This document shows, piece by piece, positions 11,304-22,700 of a DNA stretch of 64,000 bases. The position numbers and the translations under genes are program-made. Positions within the stretch are counted from its first letter, which is position 1, and every line of letters starts with the position of its first letter. Origin of the DNA: Dryococelus australis (lineage: Eukaryota; Arthropoda; Insecta; Phasmatodea; Phasmatidae); NCBI GenBank assembly GCA_029891345.1, contig CM056995.1:82089895-82153894 (forward strand), written 5' to 3'. The notes beneath the pieces were generated by a model. That model was not told where the DNA came from and searched no databases. It saw only the letters and a list, made by a program, of their open reading frames with translations.

Positions 11304-11515
11304 CACTGTAAAAACTTTCTGGTAAACTTCCTAAGGTCTAATGGAAGTTTCAAACCAAATACAGTGTATGGAAATAGTACTAAGTATCTAAGCTGAAAAC
11401 ATGGGAATATTTAGCATCACCGCTATGAAGTTGGGAACTTCCTTCCCATTTGACGCTTTCCTGAGCAACTGTAGGAACGTTACCATGGATGAATGGGAAA
11501 ATATTGTACCATTCG
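11304..11515 (+). repeat. Interspersed repeat with a CACTGTAAAAA end, copy 1
   Basis: This aligns with the reverse complement of 16,517-16,728. Shared blocks in order are ACACTGTA followed by an A-rich run, TTTCTGGTRAACTTCC, TGGAAGTTT, TATGGAAATA, GAACTTCC and GTAGGAACGTTACCATGG. No coding frame is shared. Its one clear end resembles the CACTSTAAA termini of other elements in this window, so it is probably a non-autonomous DNA transposon. Confidence 0.65.
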
Positions 11516-14422
11516 CACTTTGTCACTGTACGTATACACCGATATGATAAATTTAGCGATAATTTCTTAGTTTACACAAACAGTTTCTACAGTAAAGCGC
11601 CCTTTTCATACTCAAGATGAAACTACTTAGCTGTTATTAATATTGATCCTGAAACAATTAGAAATGTAATGAATTACACAAACTTTAATGCTGGCGTGGA
11701 AATTTGTTTACTGCTACTCTAAGTACGAAACTGTTCTGTAAAGTTTCCTCTACACACCTTTCTCGGTTCAATAGTATGACCGTAATTATTGAGATGGTTA
11801 TCGATTTGAACTTATGAATAAACAGTTTCGATTTAGTAGGTCGTGTGTGGACACACTTTGTGCTGGCTGGAAGCTTATGCCGAATCATATAATTCTCAGG
11901 AGAAATGTAAACATTTACTTTCCAAATAAATTGAGTATTTTTATTAAAGCAAACCCCTTAAAGCTTCCTAGTTTTAATGGAAAATGATAAAATATTTTTA
12001 TATGTACATTTTATTTAATTCAAAGATAATGAAGAGCCCGGATTGCATACTAACAAGGCCTGATTTCAATTTGCTCCTATTGGACAGGCAGGCTTGCTGT
12101 TAGTGTCTGGTAGACTGGTCATTGCTGAAGGTCGTAGATAATGAAGCATACAAAAAGAATAAACGAACGACCCCAAAATGTATAAAAATTCCAAGAACTA
12201 TTTTTTAAATTTACCTGCTGACATGCTAGCTAATCCAACACACAAAATTGTTGTCCCCCTCGAATATTACAGTACCCTTGATATTCTGGATATAGCACCA
12301 AAAATCTCGTGCATATAAAGTCGTGTAAATATAAAGCAAAAACGAATGCGATTTGTTGGCATTCGTGGTCTAAGGTAGCTCAAAAGTTGCAGAGTTTAAG
12401 GGGGTGTGTTAGATATGTGCCGAGTTCTATTTCTGCTGATTTATGTTGATAATATTATAGATGTGGTCGAATTATCTCATGTAAAAGTCATTTAACAAAT
12501 TAGAATCAATAACATTTTTTTAATATTTGATAAAATTATGTTTTTGTGTTTTTTTTTTTTTTAGAAAAAGCTTAATAAAAATCACAACTGCCTATAGGTG
12601 AACGAAAAAAAATGTTCGGTTCAGATGAGATATAAACTCTGCCAAGAAACAAACATTTTATATGTAGGAAGTTGTAACAGTTACATACATATTGTTTAAC
12701 AGTCATTGTATGAGACAGCTTTATATTTGCCAAAGACTACATTATTCAAATGAGTATTTTCTTATTTTTATTTTAGTATAGTTAGTCACTGGCCTTTGTT
12801 TTTGGCACTCTGCCATGTTTTTAGAAAACGAAACAGATGACAAATTGTTTTTCTATGTGACCAGTAACCAACATTTAGCGTGCAATCAAACACTACGCCA
12901 ACAACGATATAGCAGCGGCATTCTTTTAACCTCCACCGCGTTCACGTAGCTTAGCCATGCTATTTATTTTATGTTCATGCACCTTGCTTTTGCACTTTCA
13001 CTTCTATCTCATCAGTAACGACTCAGAAAGGTGGGAATGTACAAGAAGGCTTTGATTTATTTGTTCAAGCCATTTTGGCGGCAATGTTAGAGTTGATGTT
13101 TCTTTTAACGGAAGACATCTTGAAGTGATATTTGTCCACAAAAGCGAGCGTCAAGTAAACAACAATATTTCGTGTTATTACGCGACCAATTAACGAAAGG
13201 AAAGAAACAGAATTGTGTAATTACAGTCAAATCACCAAGGAAAATTCGACCGGGGATTCGAGTGACAAATATAGGCCTGATTTGGAGGAAAATTCTGGTA
13301 TTTTAATTTTACCCGACTTCCGATGATGCAGGTTATAGGGTATACCTACCAACTAATGCCTGCAAAAAATTTGTATTGGTTGGGAAAAGCAATGAAAAGT
13401 AAGATTAGAAATTTTGATCTGGAGCTATAGTTTTTTCTTTTCTTTCTTTTTTATTTTTTTATTTTTTTTCAGAATTTTCTAAAGCATATTCCTTGGCTTA
13501 TTAACACAACTGGTAACAAAATTGTCTCTGAATGCCGGATGCCACCCCAAAAAATTTTCCCGCTTTGTGTTGGTACCTTATCTCCCCGAGATATCGCTGG
13601 GTTGCACAGAACTGTAATTGGGTCAGCATTACCCCGGACAGGATATCAGAGGAAAAGGCTCTTTTTATGCCGTCGACGAATTCCTCTCCTTATTTTCTGA
13701 AACATAATAGTTTTTATTGCTAGGACTAAGTTAACACAAAAGCTCCTTTATTTAATTTCGCTTCCGCAAAGAAAATTAGCGTGGTTGTACTTGTTAAATA
13801 AAAACAAATTATCGCCCACTGCAAATGAACTTTGTTTCATTAAAAAAAGTCTAATGCTATTTTTTTGCCAACAAAGCTTCCTCTTACTACATATAAAATA
13901 GGCTGCTATAAAATGTAATCAAATTCCTTTTTTTTCCTCCCCCCAAAAAAATCTCTTATGAAGCCGAGGAGGGAGAAAAAAGGAACGTGCACGGTTTTTT
14001 TAAAAATGTCTCGCGCGTACGGAGTTCGCCACTTTGTGGCTTCGCCCCTCTTGTCGTTCGAGCAGGAAGGTTCTGAGAAGGGCGAGGGGGGGAGGGGGCG
14101 AGGGAGGTTTGCTTTGTTCTAACTGCTGAACGTGAAAATAAGGTTGGAACCATGTGTACAAAGTATACAGCTTCGGGATACATTGCGTCTACAACACGTC
14201 GCTTTCAGGCACCGCCAGGGACGAAAAATATGATTAATTTGTTCCCCGAAGGTAAAGGAGTCTGCTACAGATTTTTTTTTTTTTTTGTTTCTGGCACGTG
14301 CTCCCGTCCCATCTGTGTGAAGTTGTTAGTCGAATACGGAACTTACGATCGTCCTGGTTCTCTCTTATACATGTTTTTCAGATGAAGGTAAAAAGAAGGC
14401 AAGACACACTGCCTATCGAATA
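11516..14422. other. No recognised gene; GC-rich patch at 13,960-14,150
   Basis: The stretch is AT-rich with T runs near 12,550 and 13,440-13,470. At 13,960-14,150 there is a purine-rich, locally GC-rich segment with an open minus-strand frame (13,956-14,183), but I see no domain in it. Nothing else is supported. Confidence 0.4.
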
Positions 14423-14858
14423 TAGTCTAATTGAGGTTTCTTTACACTTTTTTAATCAAACGTTTGAAAAATCACCCCAACGTGTTTAGTTGTTTGCTAT
14501 ATATGCCATATATTACAAGAGTTTTATACTTCTCTTAACATATCAACATATACCTATCTTAATGTTTGGTCAAATTTAACTTTTACTTACAGTCTATTTA
14601 TAGATAGTATCTTTTTCTATAACTAAAGTGAACAAAAATAAGCAGAAAATAGGTGCGACGGTAATACTTGGTAAAAAAAAATAGTTCTTACGTATGCATG
14701 ATATTATTACAACCGAGTGCGCATGAATGTGGTACACTGTCCCTTTGGTGCAATTTTCATAGACTGATTTAAGCTATATTTGCATGACGCGGAGGAATAT
14801 GTTGGAATTATAAATTTAACAAGGCTTAAGAAAAGTTGGAACAACCTTGAATGGACTA
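14423..14858 (+). mobile_element. TA-flanked MITE, TAGTC family, copy 1
   Basis: Begins TAGTCTAATTGAGGTTTCTT and ends with the inverse of TAGTCCATTCAAGGTTGTTCC, with TA on both sides, as in Tc1/mariner insertions. Length 436 bp. It aligns with 62,400-62,795 (same orientation) and with the reverse complement of 43,230-43,654. Shared internal blocks include TTGAAAAATCACCCC, TTTTATACTT, and near the right end GAGGCGGAGGAATA (here GACGCGGAGGAATA). Confidence 0.8.
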
Positions 14859-15885
14859 TATTACTGTTTAGGCGCTCCTTCATGCTTTCATCCAATTCAT
14901 TTATTATGTTATAGCATACAGTTAAGAGTGACCACGGTCGGTAAGAAAATAATTTGGATTTGAATTTTTTCTTCCATAACATGAATAACTCTCATGGGTG
15001 CAATTGAAATGATGAGGCTGCCGCAAGAGCTTTCGAAGTCTGCCAATGAGTTATTTTCCTGAATTGTGTTGATTTTCTTTCAATTTGTTTGCACAGAAAT
15101 GGTAAATGCAACAAGACAGTTCAGTTACAGTGGGATCCAAGCATCGTCGTTAACGACCCTTATGGTTATCATTTCTCAAATATATCAAGGGATGTACAGT
15201 ATAAAACCAACTAACGATCCAGCTTTCTCCCCACATAAGGTAAAATACAAACAATCACGATAATTTAGGTCAAAGCCGTTATGAATACGCATTCGTTAAA
15301 AGGAAGACGCACGAGAAACCATTAAAAGGAAATGCAAAATGCGATACCTATATAAATTGTAGTCGCTTCAGAAAAAATTAATTTTGAAGTATAAAGGACT
15401 ATCCTGAACTTCAGGTACAAACTTTGCGAGAAAATTTTTTATTTAAAATGGGGTAAAAAATACGATCTTACCAATGAGCGAAAACCAATGCTTGTTATGG
15501 GAGAGACGCCGTTGGATCCTGGGAATTAAAAACAATTATTTGCAAAATATCAGCAATTTCGTGACAAGAAACAACAGATTCATGAGCATTGTTAGCATGA
15601 TTTGATAGATACTCTTAGTGAACAGTTACGGGTTTAAACCTCGCCCATCATTAGGAAAGAAAGGGGTGGTCATGTTACTAACCTTCAAAACTGTACTGCC
15701 CTGAGGTGTTCATCGATTATTATGACGTAATAGTAGTGAGTACATTAATAGGACGCGAAAAGTTGTCTTGATTTAACATGCCGAGGCGAACGGTTCTCAA
15801 GGAAATATGCAACGTTTTACAGGGTATGCCAGGTCTATGAAATTACTAGCAAATTTACCACATTTGTGTGTGTGTGTGTATACAC
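14859..15885. other. No recognised gene
   Basis: AT-rich. A B-box-like GGGTTTAAACCTCGCCC occurs near 15,631-15,647 but no A box stands at a suitable distance, so I do not call a SINE. Confidence 0.4.
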
Positions 15886-16487
15886 ATATTGCTGTGGTCG
15901 CCACCGGCAAGGGTTGCCAGGCTTCGCTAACGCTAGGTGCAGCGCGACCTTGGCAGCCAGCCCGACAAGTTATGGCAATAGCGGGGGAAATGTATTCAAA
16001 CAAGATCGGTCTCGATCGTATATAAGGAAAGGACAATGGTGACTCGCAGCCATCTTGCTCCAGCCCCACCGGAGGCCCTGCCGGATCGCTGCCAGAAGGA
16101 GGACCGCCATACCGTGTGGTCCTGTGGTCATCGCCAGACTGTCGCCGTCGAGAGAGCCTCCGCGCAGCCGTTATCGTACCCCAGGATAAATATGCTTCCC
16201 GTTTGGGCGAAATAGGTTGCGTGAGGCGAAAGGATACGCGAAGGCCAGCATTCCTTATGAGCAAGAGCGCTTTAAGCCTGCTTATTTAACTCCTTATTCT
16301 AACATCCGTGTATGACAGTTAATCTCTTGAGTATTGCCTTGATTAAGCTGCACCTTGCGCGGCGGTGATTGTATTGATTTAGTATCAAATAAATTGGTGT
16401 TTTGTACCTAGGAGTGCTTTACTTCTGTCTAAGCATTACCCTCTTTGAGTGTGTGGCCACTTCCCTCTGGAAGGGTCACAGCAATAT
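15886..16487 (+). mobile_element. Possible solo LTR or TIR element with promoter and poly(A) signals
   Basis: The segment is bounded by an inverted repeat, ATATTGCTGTG at 15,886-15,896 and CACAGCAATAT at 16,477-16,487. Inside are a TATA box TATATAAGG (16,019-16,027), a GC-rich transcribed-looking region, and AATAAA (16,388-16,393) followed by a GT-rich stretch. The order TATA, then poly(A), within TGTG...CACA boundaries would suit a solo LTR. However, a direct 4-6 bp target duplication is not evident, and the flanks are inverted rather than direct. A host promoter is also possible. Confidence 0.35.
16019..16027 (+). promoter_or_regulatory. TATA box candidate
   Basis: TATATAAGG directly precedes a sharp rise in GC content starting about 25 bases downstream. 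It is the best plus-strand TATA match seen in a non-microsatellite context. No transcript evidence is available. Confidence 0.35.
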
Positions 16488-16516
16488 ACATATCATACAT
16501 AAAGGGAAAGCTCATA

Positions 16517-16728
16517 AGGTAAAGTTATTTCCCCACACCCATGGTAACGTTCCTACATTTTCTCTGGAAACAATCAATTGAGTAGGGAAGTTCACAACGT
16601 TCTATAGCAGTGTCACAAAACGTTGGTACATTTGCAGCCTGATATGTGGTAATATTTCCATATAATGTATAGGTTAAAAACTTCCAATAGAGTTTCGGAA
16701 GTTCACCAGAAATTTTTTTTGTACAGTG
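16517..16728 (-). repeat. Interspersed repeat with a CACTGTAC end, copy 2
   Basis: Reverse-oriented partner of 11,304-11,515. The plus strand ends GTACAGTG at 16,728 (CACTGTAC on the minus strand) and starts near the CCCATGGTAACGTTCCTAC block. A minus-strand open frame covers part of it but is not preserved in the other copy. Confidence 0.65.
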
Positions 16729-16869
16729 TATGCACACCTTTCGAATGTTGTTACCCACTAGTTGTTCACAGACGGCAGATATATAACCAGTCTAACTCTA
16801 TTCACAAATGTGTTGTCTCTTAATTAAGTAGTTTCTGACGTTTGAAATACGAATACTTTATATTCTTAG

Positions 16870-17700
16870 CTCTCAAGTGCGTGTCTCTCGCGTAATAATC
16901 GCGTTACGTCACGTGTCGCATAATGTTCTCCAACGCAGAGTTCTCCATACCGAAACAGCTGACACAATGTGTGCACCTGGAGTACAGGATAACACTGTAC
17001 ATGTGCGTCATGCGCTTATGCGTGATCAGCTCGCCGACTTGTATCACAGCATTTTGCCGATCCTCCACCACCGTGCAGGCAGGGGTTGGCTGATGAGATG
17101 GCCAGGGTAGTATAGGGGCTGTTCCACATGAGGGCCTCATTAAACTAAGGACTTTCTTCTGTCCCGGGGTGCCTGCAGGATATTCTAATTGGACAGAGGC
17201 GAGGGCGGGTTCGCCCCCGTCCGGGCTAAAGAGACGAAGCGTGGGGTGGGTACGGTATGGTTGAGGGGTAGAGGTAAGGGTGGTAGGTATTATCATTTCA
17301 TTTGGGTGCGCGCACGTGTTTACACTGCCTGTGCTCGTGATTATCCACACCTAGGCGCCCTCGCAGTGGCTCAATTAGTGCTGGCCGGGGCAGGGGGCCT
17401 TAACCCTACCTACAAACCCCCTCCCCCTTCCCCGCGACAGCCCTGTACGTGTTACCGGTTAAACACTTCCTACTCGCAACCCGCTACGAGGCTCCATCGA
17501 CTGGACCACGGAGGCTGGGAACACTCTTAAGGTTTCCGTCCTCCCGCCTGCTGCTCTGTTTCGAGCGTTCCGGGCGTCGAAGCGCACGAGCTCTAAGGTC
17601 GACTCTTACGCGTTCAACACTTGTCTCATCGCCCCCACGCGCAAGGCGCTCAACTGGCACGCAGTCCCCCAGTCGGCGACTTACCTGAACGTGACTTAGA
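16870..17700. other. GC-rich, CpG-rich island; possible promoter or exon region
   Basis: CG dinucleotides are frequent and GC content is clearly above the flanks. On the minus strand GTTCAGGTAAGT near 17,680-17,695 is a perfect-looking 5' splice donor preceded by an open frame. No protein domain can be recognised in any frame, and the long open frames on both strands are expected from the composition. Confidence 0.3.
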
Positions 17701-17916
17701 ACGGTGACCCTATATTTTATTGACACGCTATCAATTATAAAAGTATAATGCGTGTCAAAAGAGAACGCTAAAAATGTTCAGTATAAATAATTTAGCATCT
17801 AAAACTGTTTATGAAGACACTCGTTTTAACACACTCTCACGCCCATACATATGATCCTCTGGAGTTGAAATGATGACTTGCGTTTTCGGATCACTTGTTT
17901 TCTATAGGCTGTTCAC

Positions 17917-18321
17917 GATAAAGTGAGCACTTTTGAAATCAACCTTAGAAAAAAGTTACTCCCCCTTAATATATTTTAACTGGCACACTGAGTGACATTC
18001 ATCCAGTAAAGTTGGTAACGATGGACAAAAAGTAGTTCCATGTTTTAACGTCGAATAAAGTGTGTTAGGTAACTATTTGTGATAACTTGAATTATTTATT
18101 TAGCTACTTGTTTTCAAATTCATCGAAGTGTAGAAATGAACACATTTGAAAAATATTTACTTTCCTAATATTTTTACAGTTTCGCTTGACCGACGCATGA
18201 CTAAAGTGATGAAGCTCACAACAATGTTAATTTTACATCATAAGGCGGAAGAACACACAACGTGCTTCCAATTTGATCTTTAGCAGGGCTTTCAAAAGTG
18301 CTTATTTTACAGTGAACGGTC
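17917..18321 (+). mobile_element. TA-flanked MITE, GGCTGTTCAC family, copy 1
   Basis: The left end is GGCTGTTCACGATAAAGTGA and the reverse complement of the right end is GACCGTTCACTGTAAAATAA; both continue GCACTTTTGAAA, giving terminal inverted repeats of about 32 bp. TATA stands immediately outside both ends, consistent with TA duplication by a Tc1/mariner-type transposase. Internal blocks (GTTAGGTAACTATTTGTGATA; TTTCRCTTGACCGACGCATGA) recur at 42,556 and, reversed, at 47,475. Length 405 bp, non-coding. Confidence 0.85.
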
Positions 18322-19268
18322 TATATCAAAACTTTGCAACGCATTTCACGCGCCAGGCAGGCGGAGCTTTAAGGTGGAGCACTAGTTACAGTTTTGTTAG
18401 CTGATCTCGATGAAATTTTGTACACTACTTTGCTAAGCTATTTTTATTGTGTATACCAGATTTTTTAATTTTTTATTTTTTAAATTTTAGTAGAGATATT
18501 TAACAATCAATTTCATTAATCTGTCGCTTTATAATACGAGACTTGTTGAAAATATGTGTACGAGGTTTTGATCATGTGAATATACAACCTTCTGCTTTGT
18601 TGTGATGAAATTTGGTTTACGTAAGTAAAATATTTCTGTTATTAAATAATATTTATTTGCACCTCTGCATAAGGTCAATGTGCAGACCTCGGAGAAATTA
18701 TCCACTATACATTATACAAAACTAGGATACAGATAAAACTAGGATATGCTACTTTCCAAGTCATTATGTTAGCAATGTATGGCTAGAAAACACCTTTACA
18801 ACATCCGATAAAGCGAAATTAATTGTATAAAAAAGCGTCAAATTTTCACTGGCGATGAGTGCAGGGTCGTAGGGAATTGTTTCCCACTCCGTATATACAC
18901 TGTGTCCCACTGTAATAACTACGGCATATATAGAAGAAACAATAACCAGCATTTTTATTGCTGCCACACTTCAATGCCGTGTCCGAAATGGCCAAACTAA
19001 GAGTATTAAGAAGCATAAAATTGGTCGTTTTAAAGACAATTCTCTTTAGATTTCAGTACTCTCTCTCGTCCACGCAGTGCTGCTGCAGAAGATTGCAGCG
19101 GCGAGTCTTGGAACTTCTTGCAGGTGTGGGCAGAAGAGTTCATGGCGATGGAGGAGGGAAAACACTTAGGCAGTTCGTTACCTCTCCTTCCGACGAGCTT
19201 GCTGTCTGGAAGCGAATGTTACCTACCTGTTTGTGGGTTTCTGCTCTGCTAGTTCGCGAGCCAGACTG
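18322..19268. other. No recognised feature
   Basis: AT-rich DNA apart from a slightly GC-richer patch at 19,070-19,260. No coding motif is recognised. Confidence 0.4.
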
Positions 19269-19766
19269 ATGCTGGAATCACAATAACGCGACGGATGCGA
19301 TACGAAGGCCGCGTTAATGTGCACACTGGATTTTACCGCCTCGCGATCAACATTAAATTTTTTTTATAAATGGTTTCTTTTACGATGGTCATTTATGTTT
19401 CCATTATTTTCTTATTTTGCAATCCTTTAAAAAAAAATATTTCAATATCCGGTGGTACTTTGAGTGTGAAAATATGGCTGTAATTACATCTAGGCATTAA
19501 AATACGTTGTTTTGCTTATTAATGCAGTAAATAATAGAGAACGTAAAACTTTAGCACCAAAAATATGGCGGGATAGACAGATTTACAGACCTGTCGCGCT
19601 CACGACGCGAATAAATTAGAAATATTTTCTATTCGGAAATCTTGTCGCGCAGGTCAGTTTCGTCGCGTTGACATCACAGAAGTCTCGATCCTGATTTGCT
19701 GGAAAATGATTTTATTCGCGTCGCGCCCATCGCGTCCCGTCTGTCACGCTATTGTGTTTCCAGCAT
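19269..19766. mobile_element. MITE-like element with about 40-bp inverted repeats
   Basis: The left end reads ATGCTGGAATCACAATAACG and the reverse complement of the right end reads ATGCTGGAAACACAATAGCG. Similarity continues through CGCGACGGATGCGA versus TGACAGACGGGACGCGATG. Arms are GC- and CpG-rich while the centre is AT-rich. Total length 498 bp, with no coding capacity. I could not find a convincing target duplication, so the superfamily is unknown. Confidence 0.65.
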
Positions 19767-22700
19767 AACACGCTGTGTTCTGCCTACTAAGATGAGCAGT
19801 CTCGGCGCTCTGTTTTGCCAGACTCGGATCATTTACATGGGCTTGCAATAAGATAAAGTACTACAAAATGTTATTTATGAAAATGTACATTGCTCATTTC
19901 ATTTGAAAGAGCTTAGATCTTAGGTATTTTTTAATGTTTTTCAAAATATACAAACACAAATCCGTACATACTATCTTATTAGCACTTTTTTTTTGTTATG
20001 GAAGCATAGATTTAGTAAAAGGACTAGCGCAACATTGAGATTTACATCCCGTGGTTACGTAAAGGTTACCTAAAATTGGCAGAACGATGTGATTTTAATT
20101 TAATTATTTTAGTAAAGCCCAAATAACTTGATTGCCAATTATTTGATAAAGTCATGAGTCACCCCGGTAGTGTAGTGGGTTCCCAGCCATCACTGGTTCA
20201 ACTTTCTCTAGATGTTGGCTAGTGTGGTCATAAGGAGGACTCCAAAAATTACTGACTCAAGAGAATGAATGAAAAGAAAAGTTAAAACTAATTCGTCCCC
20301 AAAAATATTTAGTTTACAAACATTTATATGTGCATTACATTTTTTTTTTAAATTGCAAAACTAATTATGGTTTCTAGTCATTGTCTAGCCTGTTGTAATG
20401 AAACTTACAGTTTGATTAAACTAGTAAATGCATGCATTACAGATATATATATTATTTATGTGGAGATTAATATAATACACAAATCTAATAAACATTAATC
20501 ATAACTCCAAAAAGCAGTGAGAAAAGTATGTAGACAACACGTTATGCTACCATATTGTACAGAAATACAAAGTATATTCAGGACAGAAGAAGTTATGTGT
20601 GAAAAGTGAAATCATTTGTTTTATTATATTATTTATTTTCACTTTTGATGCTGTGTCACTGTACACCTGTTGAATTAAGGTTTTTTAAACTGAGGAAACG
20701 ATTACGTTGAAGATAAGAAAATGGTTTTGTACAGTAAAATTAATAGTTTTCTATCTGTGCAACCAATTATTTTGTTCCTGAAACATACTATATTTTGTTC
20801 GTTTTTGGCTGTCCCAAACACGTAAAATTTGGTTGGTGCAAATGAAGATTTTTATGGGTGTCCATAAACTACAGATTCGGTCATAAATTTAAGATCCAAT
20901 AAGACAGGGTTCCGAACCTATAGTCATTGCTATTTAATGCTGTGTCTTGGCAAACACGATCATCGTACAATTTTTGGTGATTTACTTAATTTTATTGTTA
21001 TAGAAAGTTCAGTGCATGGCACGTACGTAGATATGAAGAAATGTCAAGTTATGCAGATCTTTTGATTTAAATCGTTTCATTGGTATTGTTTTTGACACTG
21101 TTAAGCACCAATAAATACACTAGCAAACACTTCAATACTTCTAATAGTAAGAAAAATTACAAATGAACTGTCGAGCTGTAAATTCGAAGGTCATCAAATG
21201 ACTCTGTTGTACTACAGCCAACCAAATACATGTCAGTACTGCACCAAGCTGGTTTTGCTGTCGCGAAAACTTCTATAACAATGGATACATATGATTGTTA
21301 CCTAACAGTATACTTATTAAATTTAAACAAAATATTTGACTACCATAATATTTATAGTTTTGACCGTAACGAAACTAATTACCTGAATGTAAATGTAAAA
21401 TAGTTGTGTATGTATCCATAAATGCATTTAAATGATGCTGGAACAGTTAGATAATTATTATACCCAACAAGTCATGTTTAAATGTTTTGCTTGGAGGGAA
21501 TAAATTCACATATCTGGAGAAACGTCAGATTGTTCGAGAGAACAAAATATTGTTGAGTGTAAAATTGTTTTCAAGCAAATTTATTACAACTTGCAGCTAA
21601 ACCTTTTTATCGGCGGATGCTTGTATAAATTCATACAGTGTGGCTTTTTTAAGAAATAGAAATTCCATTTCTTTTGTCTTTCTATGTGTAGAACTTTTTG
21701 TTGCCAGAACAGTTTATGGTGTGCTGTAGTGATCAGTCAATGCCACAGTTTATTTTGATTATAAACTATACGTATTTATTACTCCGCATGATAGCATTTA
21801 TGGCAGTCACGAAATTAATATATACCCATCCTCAATAATGTTTTTCCAGCAGTAATTCATGTGTTCAAATAAACATACGTACGTATCTGTGAGTATAAAG
21901 TGTTATTTAGTAACACAATAGATTTGCAGATAAAAAATGTTGATTGAGGATTTTGTCAAAAATATTGTATTAAATATAAATGATTTTATACAAATATCTA
22001 GCGTATTCATCAAAAATTGAACTAAAGAAAGTAGAATGTTTTCAGTTTTTTTTTTTTTTTTTTGGCATCAAGTAAAAACTACTGAGCAGATTTTCCAAAA
22101 TCGCTGTGAGTGTGGTAGCCTAAGTCTTAAACCAATACTTAGGTATGCAGCATCCTACTTCCAAAGGAAGATGAGAAGTAAAAATGAAATTTTTTATATG
22201 AAGTTTTGCTTCCCAGCACGTATTTTTATGGGCATGTCTTTGTTGTATTAGCTTAATGTTACAATACTGTTTCCTTATGTTAGTGGATTAATGGCAAAGT
22301 GTAAATAATCATGCAAAGTCAGAAATGAGCTCAGCAGCGTGAGTTAGAACAATATGTTTTTTTAATACCAGGTTGCTGTACATAACTTGACGGGGCAATC
22401 ACAGTAATTCCGACGAGCGAAGCCATAGTTTATTTATTTATTCATTTATATTTATTTTAATTAATTAGAATATTTATTTCTGTTAATCTATTATTATTTA
22501 TTTATTTATTTCCATTTTAATTTTTTTTCATTCTATTTATTTATTTCTGTTATGCCAAAAACAATAAAACAAATACCTGTCGGGCTTGGTTTTGGGTAAA
22601 AGTTGTATTTAATTTCAATCTACCTGATTCATTGACAAATCCAAATTCCGAGGTGGCAAAATCGTGGGCAACAAATTTATTTTCTATCTTCCAAATGCCA

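Noticed and set aside
15797-16264. A 155-codon minus-strand open frame
   Set aside because: No recognisable domain. It crosses a GT microsatellite and the TATA-bearing GC-rich segment, so chance openness is likely.
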